Source: Carpediemonas membranifera
Taxonomy: Eukaryota > Fornicata
Reading direction: 5' to 3'
NCBI GenBank assembly: GCA_019828565.1
Contig: JAHDYR010000062.1
Coordinates: 310,001 to 374,000 of the forward strand
DNA length: 64,000 nt
Numbering within the stretch: the first letter of the stretch is position 1; each line of letters opens with the position of its first letter. The notes beneath the pieces were generated by a model. It saw only the letters and a list, made by a program, of their open reading frames with translations, made no database searches and was not told the DNA's origin. This document shows, piece after piece, positions 8,108 through 18,200 of this stretch. The translations under genes were made by a program, and so were the position numbers.

Positions 8108-9113
8108 ATGGACGAGAAATACGGAGAATTCGGCACGCGACGCATCAGTAAGGACCAAGAAGTCTTTGAATGTGTCTGTGGTAAGGTTCAGCTCAGGCGT
8201 GGACATCGCGGGATCGGTTTCAAGTCTTCTTCCTCTCACGAGTGTCCTTTTACAACAGAGAAGTTGATTAACCGACGGGTGCTAATCACCATCGAGCCGC
8301 TGCATGGTTTCGAGACCCCGACTCAGCCCTACCCCGTCTTCCGCGTGGAAAGTCTTGCCAACTCATCTGGCTATCATTTCAAGCTCAAGACGGCTCTAGA
8401 GCTCGTTGATGATGAGTGGCTGACTGCCGTTGCCCGCACCTTTAAGTCTACGTCCCATCTGGCCGAGGTACTTGAGGAGTTGGCGTCGCAGTACTCTAAC
8501 TTCGACACTTACTGGGTGATATCGGGTCATTCTGATACAGAAACGTCGCGTATGATCATTGATACGTCTACGAACGAGTTTCTGTATCACCATGATCTGG
8601 TCCAGCTCATCCTCAGGTCATTCGAGAGCCCTTCCTTGGTGAGATCGACGCGTGTGCGTCTGATTTACTTTGCCACCTGCTCCGGACTCGACAGATCTGA
8701 GGAGTCTCAGCTGTGCAGTGCTATTTCGACAGCCAAGTACAAGAACACATGCATTATCCTCACTCCTGAGAAGGTTCTGGCGCATGAGCTTGTTCTCCAG
8801 GACGCCTATTGGCTCTACCGCGTGACATGCCTCGACAATCCTCTTTTTCTTTCTGACGAAGTACTTCTCTGGCTATCGTTTCGCGCCTGGCTCAGCAGGA
8901 AGACGGATTATAGCCAATGGTTCCTTGTCATTTCCCAACGAGGCCAGGGTCATCATGTCTGAGACTAGCTATGCCCGGCCCATTCCTCTTCCTGAAATGC
9001 AAGACATCGTTTCTGATGTCAACGAGTATGACCCGTTAAGAACCGACCAGAGAAGACTTATGAATGATCGATACATAAGCATGATGACCCGTGCGCTTGA
9101 GAGAGACGTGTAG
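8108..9113 (+). CDS. CHAT/caspase-like (clan CD) protease-like protein
   Basis: From the ATG at 8108, the first frame gives about 284 residues. The N-terminus has a cysteine/histidine cluster (ECVC...SSHEC) that may bind metal. The centre has the layout of clan CD peptidases: a hydrophobic strand ending in SGHSD (His near residue 141), then after about 50 residues a second strand RLIYFATCSG (Cys near 191), followed by TPEKV. This His/Cys dyad spacing is typical of CHAT, caspase and gingipain-like enzymes. The first frame stops at TGA 8960-8962. A further 50 residues (ETSYARPIPLPEM...) lie in the +1 frame to 9113, either as a fused tail or a separate small gene from the ATG at 8955. Assignment rests on motif pattern alone. 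A divergent promoter with the SET gene is likely. Confidence 0.5.
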
Positions 9114-9156
9114 TAAACAGATATATATACAATTTATGATCATCTCTCACTAAACA

Positions 9157-10377
9157 CTAAACAATCGGTCTCATGCCCTCTACTCGCTTATAGACAACCT
9201 TACATTTGCTGCAGAGGGGAACGATGTACAACTTGCCATCAATGGTGTACTGCACTTCCTCAGAGCAATGCTCACAGTACCACCAGTGACAGCCTCGGCA
9301 GCAAAGAAGAGTAGAAGCCTGTTCTTCTGCTTTCTTCGTGTTCTTGGATCTTAGGCCCTTTTTGCACGCCTGGCACTTGTTGCTAGAGCCGGTAATATAG
9401 CACGCGGGACAGTAGTCCTTCTTGCCCTTCGTCCTGACACATTGCTCGTGCAGGAAACCTTTGCAAGCACAGCATCTCCTGAACGTAGTGCCGTCTGGAT
9501 TGAAGAACCACTCGGGGGTACCACACACAAGACATCCAAATAGCATTTTGCGCTGATGAAGGCTAAGGAAAGTCGTCTTACATGTCTCGGGTTCGGTAGG
9601 CGGGTCTCTCACACGGGTCTCTGAGACAACGTCGTTGATCAGGACCTTAATACGGTCAACAACAGCATCGGACACGTTGTTAGACACCTGCTGCAGATCG
9701 TCGTCACCAAGCCTGGGTCGCTTGGCTTCCTCGTCGTCAAAGACGATCTTCTTCCGAACCGGCACCGATCGATCTGTCGTTGACTGAGGTGTGTCTGCTT
9801 CATCACCAACACCAAGTGAAGACAGTTGCGTAGTCGACCGTATCGGTGGGATCTCTGCCTTGATCATCGTAGTCGGGGTCGATTTGACCGTTGCCTTTTG
9901 CTTGACAGGCTTATATCTCACCCGGTTGATCACAGGCAAGTTCTCAAGGCTGATTGAGTCGGAAACATCGTTCAGTCCAGCATCTGAGAGAACTTCTGAG
10001 AGCATCTGGCGGAACTCGGCATGGCAGGGCTGACTACGGACAGCAATGTGCTGCATGACAGAGCCATTGTACTCCGCAGAGGGTCTAACTGCTGTTATAA
10101 ACGTAGTAACGCCGACAACAGTCGTCCGCCTGACCTGTTCCCGGAGTTCAATTGACTTGAACCCAGGGCATTCGGCGACCCTGCGCTGGACCTCCAGAAG
10201 TACCTTATGGATGTCGCGTGCACTCAAGCCGAGGTCAGTTGCCTCGTCGTCCTCAAATACTGAAGAAACAACGGCTGTAACAAATGAACGACGGAGATTT
10301 GCGAGCTTACTGTTGCCATACTGTCTGATGGGGGGCGTAGCAGCAATAGGTTCTGGTACAGACACTTCTGAATTCAT
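9157..10377 (-). CDS. PHD/RING-like zinc-finger protein (406 aa)
   Basis: Runs from the ATG at 10377 to the TAG at 9157. The N-terminal 130 residues are helical, residues 150-260 are low in complexity with a basic KKIVFDDEEAKRPR patch resembling a nuclear signal, and the last 130 residues are rich in Cys/His pairs. The pattern CLVC...CCACKGFLHEQC...CPAC resembles a PHD-type finger. A second cluster (CQAC...CCRGC...CEHC...CSKC) looks like another cross-braced zinc module. Proteins of this kind usually read chromatin marks or act as ubiquitin ligases. I cannot tell which. It is convergent with the protease-like gene and divergent, by 95 bp, from the small gene at 10473. No frame break was seen. 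Confidence 0.6.
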   Translation of the reverse strand: MNSEVSVPEPIAATPPIRQYGNSKLANLRRSFVTAVVSSVFEDDEATDLGLSARDIHKVLLEVQRRVAECPGFKSIELREQVRRTTVVGVTTFITAVRPSAEYNGSVMQHIAVRSQPCHAEFRQMLSEVLSDAGLNDVSDSISLENLPVINRVRYKPVKQKATVKSTPTTMIKAEIPPIRSTTQLSSLGVGDEADTPQSTTDRSVPVRKKIVFDDEEAKRPRLGDDDLQQVSNNVSDAVVDRIKVLINDVVSETRVRDPPTEPETCKTTFLSLHQRKMLFGCLVCGTPEWFFNPDGTTFRRCCACKGFLHEQCVRTKGKKDYCPACYITGSSNKCQACKKGLRSKNTKKAEEQASTLLCCRGCHWWYCEHCSEEVQYTIDGKLYIVPLCSKCKVVYKRVEGMRPIV

Positions 10378-10472
10378 GAGAATTTCTATCCAAGCTGTTT
10401 ACGTTGTTACATTTGTCTATTTACGTAGACTCCTGGCATTGACAATACCTAAAACTGCGACATTTGTCGATC

Positions 10473-10688
10473 ATGATTCGAGCAACTAGCCACCAAAAGG
10501 TAGAAACGGTAACGTCAGGGCTCGTGGAAGTTGCCAAAGTACAAGATTCTTACAAAATAATCCGAAAAACTGCTCAGGGCTTGCGAAAGGAAGAAGAAAT
10601 CAACAAAAGGGTGAATGACACAGAGTTTCTGCTGCAAGAGATACGCGATTTGTTTATAGATGCCATACAGACGATGAGGGACAAGTAA
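10473..10688 (+). CDS. Small helical protein (71 aa), function unknown
   Basis: Begins MIRATSHQKV at the ATG at 10473. The sequence is highly charged with regular hydrophobic spacing and predicts a mostly helical, possibly coiled-coil protein. I recognise no family. The stop TAA lies inside the left terminal repeat of the DNA transposon (10682 onward). Either the transposon supplied the stop after insertion, or the gene is older and the element landed in its 3' end. It shares a short divergent promoter region with the zinc-finger gene. Being an isolated short frame, it could be spurious. Confidence 0.4.
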   Translation: MIRATSHQKVETVTSGLVEVAKVQDSYKIIRKTAQGLRKEEEINKRVNDTEFLLQEIRDLFIDAIQTMRDK

Positions 10689-10704
10689 AAATGACATTCA
10701 CTAG
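10682..10704 (+). repeat. Left terminal inverted repeat of the DNA transposon
   Basis: Starts CAAGTAAAAATGAC and runs to ATTCACTAG. It pairs with 12412-12434 at 21 of 23 positions and contains the stop codon of the small gene at 10473. Confidence 0.75.
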
Positions 10705-10803
10705 CTTTGCTTCTCATTTCACATATTCTTGTGAAATATTGTGAGAACCAAACTAAATGACGCATTCCAAAAGGATTTTTGATTCATTCAAAGGAAAGTT
10801 GGA

Positions 10804-11274
10804 ATGCCTTGTACTATATGCCGCGCAACAGGCCATCACGCCGGAACCTGCCCGCTTGTTACCCTTAAAAACAAGCTAGATGGTGGGTGTAGCATTTTGG
10901 GGACAATGCGAGACATACTGACGGCGAATGGGACAGCGAAGCGCCTTCCGGTTGAGAGAATCGCTTCATGGGCGGTTCAAGTTATCCTCGACAAGGCAGA
11001 TATGACTGAGATTCCAATGGGCCTTTCGCATCGCGAATACAGCCGTTCATCATCCCAGTCATCCGGGTCCTTCATCTCTGTATCATCACCACCGGCTCTT
11101 CCAGTCGACGCAAGCTTCGTGCATGTTCCTGTGCCTACTGAAGCAGTAGCTGATCTCTATACGTGGCTACACAACAGGCGCCTGGCAGCTGGTCGCGTCA
11201 GTACTGTCTCAGCATCTCAGGCGCTGGATGCGTCTGGGTTGGACGGTACAGAGGAAGACGACGTGGAAGAATAA
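10804..11274 (+). CDS. Zinc-knuckle accessory protein of the DNA transposon (156 aa)
   Basis: The protein starts MPCTICRATGHHAGTC, a clear CX2CX4HX4C retroviral-type zinc knuckle, placed right at the N-terminus. The rest is a helical segment, a serine-rich linker and an acidic tail (EEDDVEE). It lies fully within the inverted repeats and is convergent with the transposase, so it is probably a second gene of the element, perhaps a nucleic-acid-binding partner. Zinc knuckles are more typical of gag proteins, so capture from a retroelement is possible. No frame break was seen. Confidence 0.6.
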   Translation: MPCTICRATGHHAGTCPLVTLKNKLDGGCSILGTMRDILTANGTAKRLPVERIASWAVQVILDKADMTEIPMGLSHREYSRSSSQSSGSFISVSSPPALPVDASFVHVPVPTEAVADLYTWLHNRRLAAGRVSTVSASQALDASGLDGTEEDDVEE

Positions 11275-11366
11275 ACCTTTGGTTGCACCTCTTGATCGTT
11301 TATTATCCTCAGTGTTGCCCATGGTCCGTGTATGGCGCCTTGGAGGTGATGACATAAACTGCACGT

Positions 11367-12371
11367 TTACCAATACCCCACTTTACGGAACAATGCGGGC
11401 AAGTTGACAAGTTCTGACACGCTATCGAAGGCTTCGGTGATGTATGGCAGGGCATCTTCCTTCCTGCCACGGTTTTTGATCACTTCTCTCTTCACACAGG
11501 CAAACACTGTCTCAATGGGGTTCAAAAAAGGAGCATAGCCAGGTAGAAAGAAGAAGGTTACTCCGTACTCCTTGCTCAGTGGCTCATACAGCTCAGCGCG
11601 TCCCGTCTTATGACTCCGTGCGTTATCGAGCACCATGACCTTGTGCTGACCGCGGATACGCTCTAAGAAGCGACGTAGAACAGTAAAGAAGTCGTCTGCG
11701 TTGTACGTTCCCTCGGTGATAGCCCGGTCTATGATCCCATTTACGCCGAGGAGGGCGCATACTGAAACGCGCTTGCCCACAACTTTCCCGCTGGCCCTGC
11801 TCACCGAGTCGCCCACGGCCATCCACCCCTTGGTTCGTGCCTGATGGGGGTCGAAGGAGGTCTCGTCTAAGAAGACAAGATCTTTGAACGCGTGCTGAGG
11901 GCGGATTACCGTGGCGTACTCGGCCCAGAACTCACCGATACGTGTGGGGTCGCTCTCATACCACATCTTGAGGCCCAGCTTGTAGTTGTAGCGGTGCTTT
12001 TTGAGCCAGCGGCGGAGGTGAGATACGGAGGGAGGGTCTTCTACCCAGCCTGCTAGGATGCCTCGAAGATCAGCAGCAGTGAACTGTCTGTCTTTATCCT
12101 CGCACCTAGCAACAGCTCGCATTATCAACTTGTCGTGCTTCATAGTCGATTTGTGTTCCCGCTTCCGCTTCTTGATCGTTCCTTGGTGCGTATAGTACAA
12201 CCGTTTCCAACGTGTGACTGTTGACCGGCTTATTATGCCGAGTTGCTTCATTATATCTTTCTCGGAGGCCCCTTGGTCCATCATAAGACCAAAACGTATT
12301 CGCGTCTCAATCCCATAGGCCATGAGAATCAATACAATTATGACGCATGAAGTCGAGAATGAATGCGTCAT
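11367..12371 (-). CDS. DDE transposase, Tc1/mariner/IS630 superfamily (334 aa)
   Basis: Cuts and pastes the surrounding element. An N-terminal helix-turn-helix region (SEKDIMKQLGIISRSTVTRW and following) precedes a DDE core: FLDETSFD (first Asp), VMVLDNARSH (second Asp) and PGYAPFLNPIE (Glu). The last two acidic residues have 37 residues between them. These blocks are diagnostic for the IS630/mariner group. Initiation could be at 12371, inside the inverted repeat, or at the second ATG at 12323 (MAYGIETRIR). The later one fits better because the first 16 residues are an unusual hydrophobic run. No stop or shift was seen, so the enzyme may be functional. Confidence 0.85.
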   Translation of the reverse strand: MTHSFSTSCVIIVLILMAYGIETRIRFGLMMDQGASEKDIMKQLGIISRSTVTRWKRLYYTHQGTIKKRKREHKSTMKHDKLIMRAVARCEDKDRQFTAADLRGILAGWVEDPPSVSHLRRWLKKHRYNYKLGLKMWYESDPTRIGEFWAEYATVIRPQHAFKDLVFLDETSFDPHQARTKGWMAVGDSVSRASGKVVGKRVSVCALLGVNGIIDRAITEGTYNADDFFTVLRRFLERIRGQHKVMVLDNARSHKTGRAELYEPLSKEYGVTFFFLPGYAPFLNPIETVFACVKREVIKNRGRKEDALPYITEAFDSVSELVNLPALFRKVGYW

Positions 12372-12411
12372 TTATTCTGGCTTCGACAATATGTGAAATG
12401 TGAAACAGATT

Positions 12412-12434
12412 CTAGTGAATCTCATTTTTTCTTG
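12412..12434 (-). repeat. Right terminal inverted repeat of the DNA transposon
   Basis: The reverse complement starts CAAGAAAAAATGAG and ends ATTCACTAG, pairing with 10682-10704. Confidence 0.75.
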
Positions 12435-12490
12435 CACTTTTTGGAGTATCTCCAGGGTATCTCCCGGGAGACTCTAGCCATTCTTACAGT

Positions 12491-14737
12491 ATGCTGTCGT
12501 CCGGGTACCACCAGATCCCTTTGACAGAACGATCAAGACCCCTGACTGCATTTACCACCGTACTAGGGCAGTATCAATACCGACGGATGCCTTTCGGGCT
12601 GCGCAACGCAGGAGCTCACTTCCAGAAGGCCATGGAGCGCGCCTTCGCCGGGCTCGTGGGCAGCTCATGTTACATTTACATCGACGATATTATTGTCTTC
12701 GGCAGCGACGAGGCCGAATATCTCGCGAACCTCGAAAGAGTCCTGGACCGTGCGCGTAAGGTCAAGCTCCAGCTCAATCGCGAGAAATGCCAATTCGGCA
12801 GGCAGGAGGTCGAGTTCTTAGGTTGGGTTGTCAATGATGGGCAGGTGAGAATCGCACCCAGCCGTGTAGACGACATCGCAAATCTCCAGATGCCGACATC
12901 CATCAAGGGCATGCAGGGCCTAGTAGGATTCCTCAACTATTTCCGGGATCACATCCCCCATTTTGCGGAAATCGGACACCCGTTAATCAAAGCTATGTCC
13001 GGTCACACAAGTCTCGGCCTGACCGCCCAGCAGGAGGCCCTCGATAAGCTCAAGCAGAGCCTTACCTCCGCTGACGCCCTAGCAATTTTCGACGCCACGA
13101 AGGAGCATTCTATAATGACCGACGCCTCGGGAGTGGGGTACGGCGCAGTCCTATTGCAAGAGGGCAAGCCTGTCTGTTACATGTCGAAGGCCTTCAACGC
13201 CACACAGTCTCGTTGGTCAACGATTGAGAAGGAGGCGTACGCCATTGTGGCGGCCTTGCAGCGCTGGCGCAAGTTCCTTGCCTGGGGACCTTTCTCCATA
13301 CTCACTGACCACCGAAACCTTACCTTCATGTACCGTAGCATCAACCCGAAAGTCAGGAGGTGGGCCGATGCCATTTCCGACTTGGACTTTGAGATTAAGC
13401 ACGTCGCCGGCCTGGACAATGGAGCCGCAGATGGTCTGTCCCGTGTGTTTACTATGTTCACTCGCAAAGCTACGACCGATGAGATTGAAGAAGCACACAC
13501 CACCGCCGGCGCCCATCTATCTCGACGACTAACGACCGAGAAGCTTAGAGCCGAAGGGTTGTCGGTGTCGAGAGCCGCAGTCGACCAGGTGATTGCAGCT
13601 TGCCCGGTGTGCCAAGTCCTCGAGAGACCCCACGTCGATACACCGGATGGTCTGCATACCGCCGTTGATGAACCGTTTAAGCGAGTAGCCATCGACACCT
13701 TAGGTCCGTTCCCCAAGTCGCAGGGGTTCACGCACATCTCCGTCATCATAGATATGTGTAGTAGGTGGACCGAGTTGGTTCCAGTCACAGGTACGACTGC
13801 GCAAGCCGCAGTTACGGCGTTCGTTAATAACTGGGTCTTACGCTATGGCTGCCCCGAGGTCTTACAGACTGACGGCGGGCCCGAGTTTAACAATCAGCTC
13901 ATGAAGTCCCTGGCCGACGAGATGGGTTTCCACACCCATGTTACGACTCCACATCACCCGCAATCTAATGGCATCGTCGAACGGGCCAACAGTGGAGTTC
14001 TCAAAATCTTGAAGGCCAGAAAGTTCCATTTCCGGGACGCGGACTGGGTCAAGCACTTACCTGTCGCACAATTTATCGTCAATTCGACGCCCAGGATACC
14101 CACTCACCTCTCACCATCCGAGATCATACTAGGTGTCAACATCAGGATCCCGAACGAGATCATCATCTGCACCCACTCGACTAGCGCCAGAATACAGGAC
14201 AGACGCGCGGCGGCTGGCCAAGCCATCCAGCTAGCGAAGGCTAGAATTCAGGCAATGAGAGAGGACGCTCTCGCAAACGCCGCATCGTCACGTCAGGAGT
14301 TACTGTGCCGGTTCGTGTTGGTCAAGTACCCAGCCAGACCTCCCAACAAGCTGATGCCAGGATGGCGAGGGCCCATGCGACGGGTCAGTGCGGTTAAGCA
14401 AGATGGCGTGACGGTCGCCTATGAAGTTCAGGACCTCAACCAGGGAAGCCAAGGCAAGATATTGAAGGTCGACGCCCCGCGCGTACGCAGATTTAACCCT
14501 GGCAATCTATCCGAGCGAGAGATCAAGGACTTGGCCGCCACGGCGAACGATGAGTGGGAAGTGGACCGTATTTCCAAATCGCGAGGGAACGGAACACGAA
14601 CCAAACGCGAATACCGCGTTCACTGGTCTGGTTTCGAGGACGAGGAGGCGACATGGCAGGATTGGGACTCCGTCAAGGACCTGGAAGCATTAGATATATA
14701 TTTGAAGTCTGACCAAGCCAAACTGGACGGTCTATAA
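12491..14737 (+). pseudogene. E2: 5'-truncated chromodomain gypsy polyprotein relic
   Basis: A 748-residue open frame starts in mid-reverse-transcriptase (SSGYHQIPL), so gag, protease and the first RT blocks are missing. It keeps YIDDIIVFG, RNase H (TDASGVGYGAV), the integrase zinc region and DDE residues (AIDTLGP, QTDGGPEF, GIVERA) and a C-terminal chromodomain (YRVHWSGFEDEEATW). No LTR was found on either side. Only about 40 bp separate its stop from the old 3' end of the gene that E3 interrupted. The left boundary lies about 25-55 bp beyond the DNA transposon, which hints that transposon insertion or a linked deletion cut it. The intact frame without LTRs also allows a domesticated gene, but I see no sign of its own promoter. 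Confidence 0.8.
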
Positions 14738-14798
14738 ATCTTCACCACATCTAATCGCTCCAGCGTCAAGTCATCAGATTTATTCGTCGTCCGACTCC

Positions 14799-14892
14799 TG
14801 TGGTACCCAAACAATTGAGAGAGTGAAATTTAGAAGCAGGTTTGAGATCATTGACCAAATAAGACTGATCATTAAATGAGGTCGTCATGACA
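14799..14892 (-). repeat. E3 3' LTR (94 bp)
   Basis: Same sequence by eye as 19050-19143. Its outer flank, 14794-14798, is ACTCC. Confidence 0.93.
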
Positions 14893-14901
14893 CTTCCCCC
14901 C
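14893..14901 (-). promoter_or_regulatory. E3 polypurine tract
   Basis: On the minus strand, GGGGGGAAG directly abuts the 3' LTR. A near copy on the same strand (15131-15145) lies about 235 bp further inside the element. Confidence 0.75.
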
Positions 14902-15201
14902 ATGATCCCAAACCGTCCACAAGCTCAAACGTGCCTCCCAACCGTCAGCAAAAATTCTAACGGTTCAAGTCCGGCGAAATGCAAAACCCGCCAGACCGAC
15001 TCCAGTGAAGTCAAAAACGCAATTGAGCACAATAGTCTGAAGAACGCTGTTCTAAACGAACAAATAGCGGACAGAATGGTGTAGAACATAAGAAATAACC
15101 AATATCAGTAACTAGATTCCAACGTTCTGCTCTTCCCCCCCTAGGCTGCGGTCACCAACTGGGCAAAACCCCAAAATGGCTTTTTGATGAGCCGTTGGTT
15201 A
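14902..15201 (-). other. E3 3' untranslated region with a second purine tract
   Basis: These 300 bp lie between the polyprotein stop and the LTR-adjacent purine tract. I find no supported gene. A second run, CCTAGGGGGGGAAGA on the minus strand around 15131-15145, repeats the core of the terminal tract. Confidence 0.5.
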
Positions 15202-18200
15202 TTAGCGCTGCCTATAGGAAGCTAATTTCCTTTGACCTCGGAGTTTTCTGCGCAAACTCGGTTTGTCTGCGAGGTACTCCTCAAACGCCCTAAGTTCATC
15301 AAGGTCGGCGTTGAAGCGTTCCCATGTCGCCTCTTCCTCGAGGTACCCCTCCCACAGCACATGTAGGTGAAGGACGCCGTCCTCAAATTTGTGAGAGTCG
15401 ATCGCTTCTACGACATATTCGTCAACTCTCTGGGCCGCGAGCCGTGTCAACTCAGCCCTTGTCGCGTCAGACTCAAAATGTCTTAGACGCTCGGCATGGA
15501 CCTTAGCCACTACGCCTGTCGTCAGGTTCTCCACGTAGTAAACGTTCGGCGACTCTGCGGGTCCCTGGCACCACATTGGCCCAGCCAGCTTCGTGCGGCG
15601 GCCGACAGTGGTCGTTACCAGCACTGGCTTGTTCGATAGGGCCACGTGTGATGCTTCTGATGGTGTTTGTTGTTGCAGCGCCTGGTCTTGGATGACTCTC
15701 TGTAGTTCTAGGCTGCGCTTGAAGGCCTCAAATGGCATCTTGCTCTCATTGCTCATGATCTCTTCTGGTCTTACGACCACGTCTTGGTTATAAAGCAAAT
15801 TCAGTGGCGATAGGCCTGTCCTGGCCACAGATGTTGAATTAATGATGTACTGAGCCAAAGGTAGTAGCCGCGTCCATCTAAACTCCTGCAGATCGAGCAT
15901 TAGCGTCTCTAGATGCCTCTTAACCTCGGCGTTGACCCTCTCAACTATTCCTTGAGAACCCGGGCGGTAAGGCGTGCCGACGTGATGTTGCGACCCGAGC
16001 CTTTCCATTAGAGCGTCAATCAGCTTATTTCTATACTGGCTGCCCCCGTCGCTGTGAATCACCCGGGGAATTCCGTAGTGACCCACCCAGGCCAAAATTG
16101 CCCCTGCCGCGGCATCTGCGTCCGTCGAACGCGTGGGGACCAGCATAGTTAGCTTCGAGTACGTGTCAATTAACACGCACACGTACCGCAGACCCTCGCT
16201 CTCCGCGATGGGTCCGATCGTGTCTACCTGCACGACATCAAACGGCAGGCGACCTGCCGTACGGTGGCACAAGTGTTGGACGGGCTTGGCCGTCTTGCGC
16301 GTGACCTGGCACACAGGACACGACTGGACAAACTCCTCTGCGTCCTTATACATGCCCCTCCACCTCCTACCGAGCGATATAAGCTTGTTCACCGTCGCTC
16401 TCGCTCCGAGATGGCCGTGTATGCCTCCGTGAACCTCGGAGATCCACGTGGCGTGATCATCTGCCTCGACTGTTGCACCGCATAGGCGAGATAGCGCGTC
16501 GGCAGCACCGTTCGCTTGACCAGGCACGTGTACGACGGAATAGTCGAACCTTTCCAGTGCCATGCGCCATCTAGTTACCTTAGCGTTCGTGCTTGTCGCG
16601 ATATACAGCAAATTCCGGTGGTCCGTTCTCACAGTAAACGGCCTGCCTACTAGGAACCGCTCGGCCTTGATCATAGCGTAATAAATGCCGAAGCCTTCCT
16701 TTTCATAGGTGCTCCACCTTCTTTGAACATCCGATAGTGTCTTGGAATAGAAAGCAATCGGACGCTCCTCCCCGTCTTCGATCTGTAACAAAACTGCCCC
16801 GACAGCGTAGTCACTCGCGTCGGTTTGTAGGATTAATTGGCAGCCACGCTTGGGGTGACTTAACATGTTGTTCTGAGATAGGGTCGCTTTGATGTCGACT
16901 AGGGCATCTTGTTGGGCCTTCTCCCAACGGAACTCTTCCTTGGCTCTCGTCAGAGCCAGGACTGGCTCCATCATATTGCCGTAGTTCGGAATCATATGGC
17001 TAAAATAGTTCGTGAACCCGAGTAAGGTTCTGACTCCGGCAACATCTCTCGGGCTGGTTAGGCGGTCGATGCCTTCTAGGCGGTCAGGCGCGATTCGCTT
17101 GCCGTCGCCATTCACAAGCCAGCCCAAGTATTCTATTTCTGTCAGTCCGAACTCAGACTTGGACAGATTCAGCTTCAACTTGGCCGAGTTGAGCTTTCTC
17201 AAGACATAGTCCAGATTGTCGAGGTACTCTCTCTGGTTCTCTCCGAATATTACTATGTCGTCTACATATGCGAGACACCGTGTCCACAGTGCATCGCCTA
17301 GTACGGATTCGAGGGTCTTCTGACAGAAGGCTGCGGCCCCTTTGAGTCCGAAAGCTAAACGCTTGTACTGGTACTTACGCTTCCCAACTGTAAACGCCGT
17401 TAGTCTGCGTGAGCTCTTGGTCATAGGAATCTGGTGAAAGGCCTTGCTTAGGTCCAGCTTAGCGAAGAGGGTCTTACCCTCTAGTCTTGCTACCAGATCG
17501 TCAATGATAGGGAGGTCGTGATCGAAGTCCTCCGTCGCGTCGTTAAGGCGCCGAAAGTCCAAGCAGAGCCTGCGGGTGCGATCGCGCTTCCATACAAGCA
17601 CCGTAGGATTGTTATAGTTGCTCGTAGACTCCTCAATCACATTCAGATCCTCCAGCTGCGCCGTCTGGCGCTGCATATCCTCTCTTTCTTCAGCCGAGAC
17701 GTGGTATGGAGGGATGTTGATAACCTTCTGGTTTGTAAGAACCAGTTCGAAGGGTGGAACGTCTGCTGGCTGCGAAATGTCGCCGAGAACGTCTTTGTAC
17801 TTGCTTAGGATGGTATTAGTCTCTTCAGGGAAGCTACGTATCTGTAGTTCGTGCTCCGCTTCAGCAAGGGTAAATAACGTCTCGTCTACTTCATCTTCAT
17901 CAAGCTCCGCGAAGTGTGGCTCTCCAGAATTCTCCATCGTCGGCTTGACGATCGTGATTAGCCCCAACGCACTTAATGTCGATATTCCCATAACTAATGT
18001 CGGCTTCAGCCCGGGTAGCACCCGCAAATTGAGAGCAGCTTGAGTTCTCCGCCCAGTAGATGGCAACACTCCAAAATCTGCACTCAACTTAACAATGCCG
18101 GGTGAGTTGTAAATCGTACCAGTGGCCAGCTTAACCTTAGCATGGTCGGGCTCGACGACTAGGCCGAGCTCTTTGACGAGGGATTGGGATATAAAGTCGG

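Larger units (their letters stand above)
10682..12434. mobile_element. Tc1/mariner/IS630-like DNA transposon with terminal inverted repeats
   Basis: The outer 23 bp (10682-10704 and 12412-12434) are inverted repeats matching at 21 of 23 positions. They are followed by weaker inverted similarity that includes CACATATT and AAATGACGCATTC on both sides, so the imperfect repeat spans roughly 90 bp. Inside are a DDE transposase on the minus strand and a zinc-knuckle protein on the plus strand, arranged tail to tail. I cannot find the TA target duplication normal for this superfamily, so the exact ends or the target rule are uncertain. The right end lies next to the truncated gypsy relic. Confidence 0.75.

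Noticed and set aside
10680-12437. TA target duplication at the DNA transposon ends
   Set aside because: A TA occurs inside the left repeat but there is no TA at the corresponding right end.
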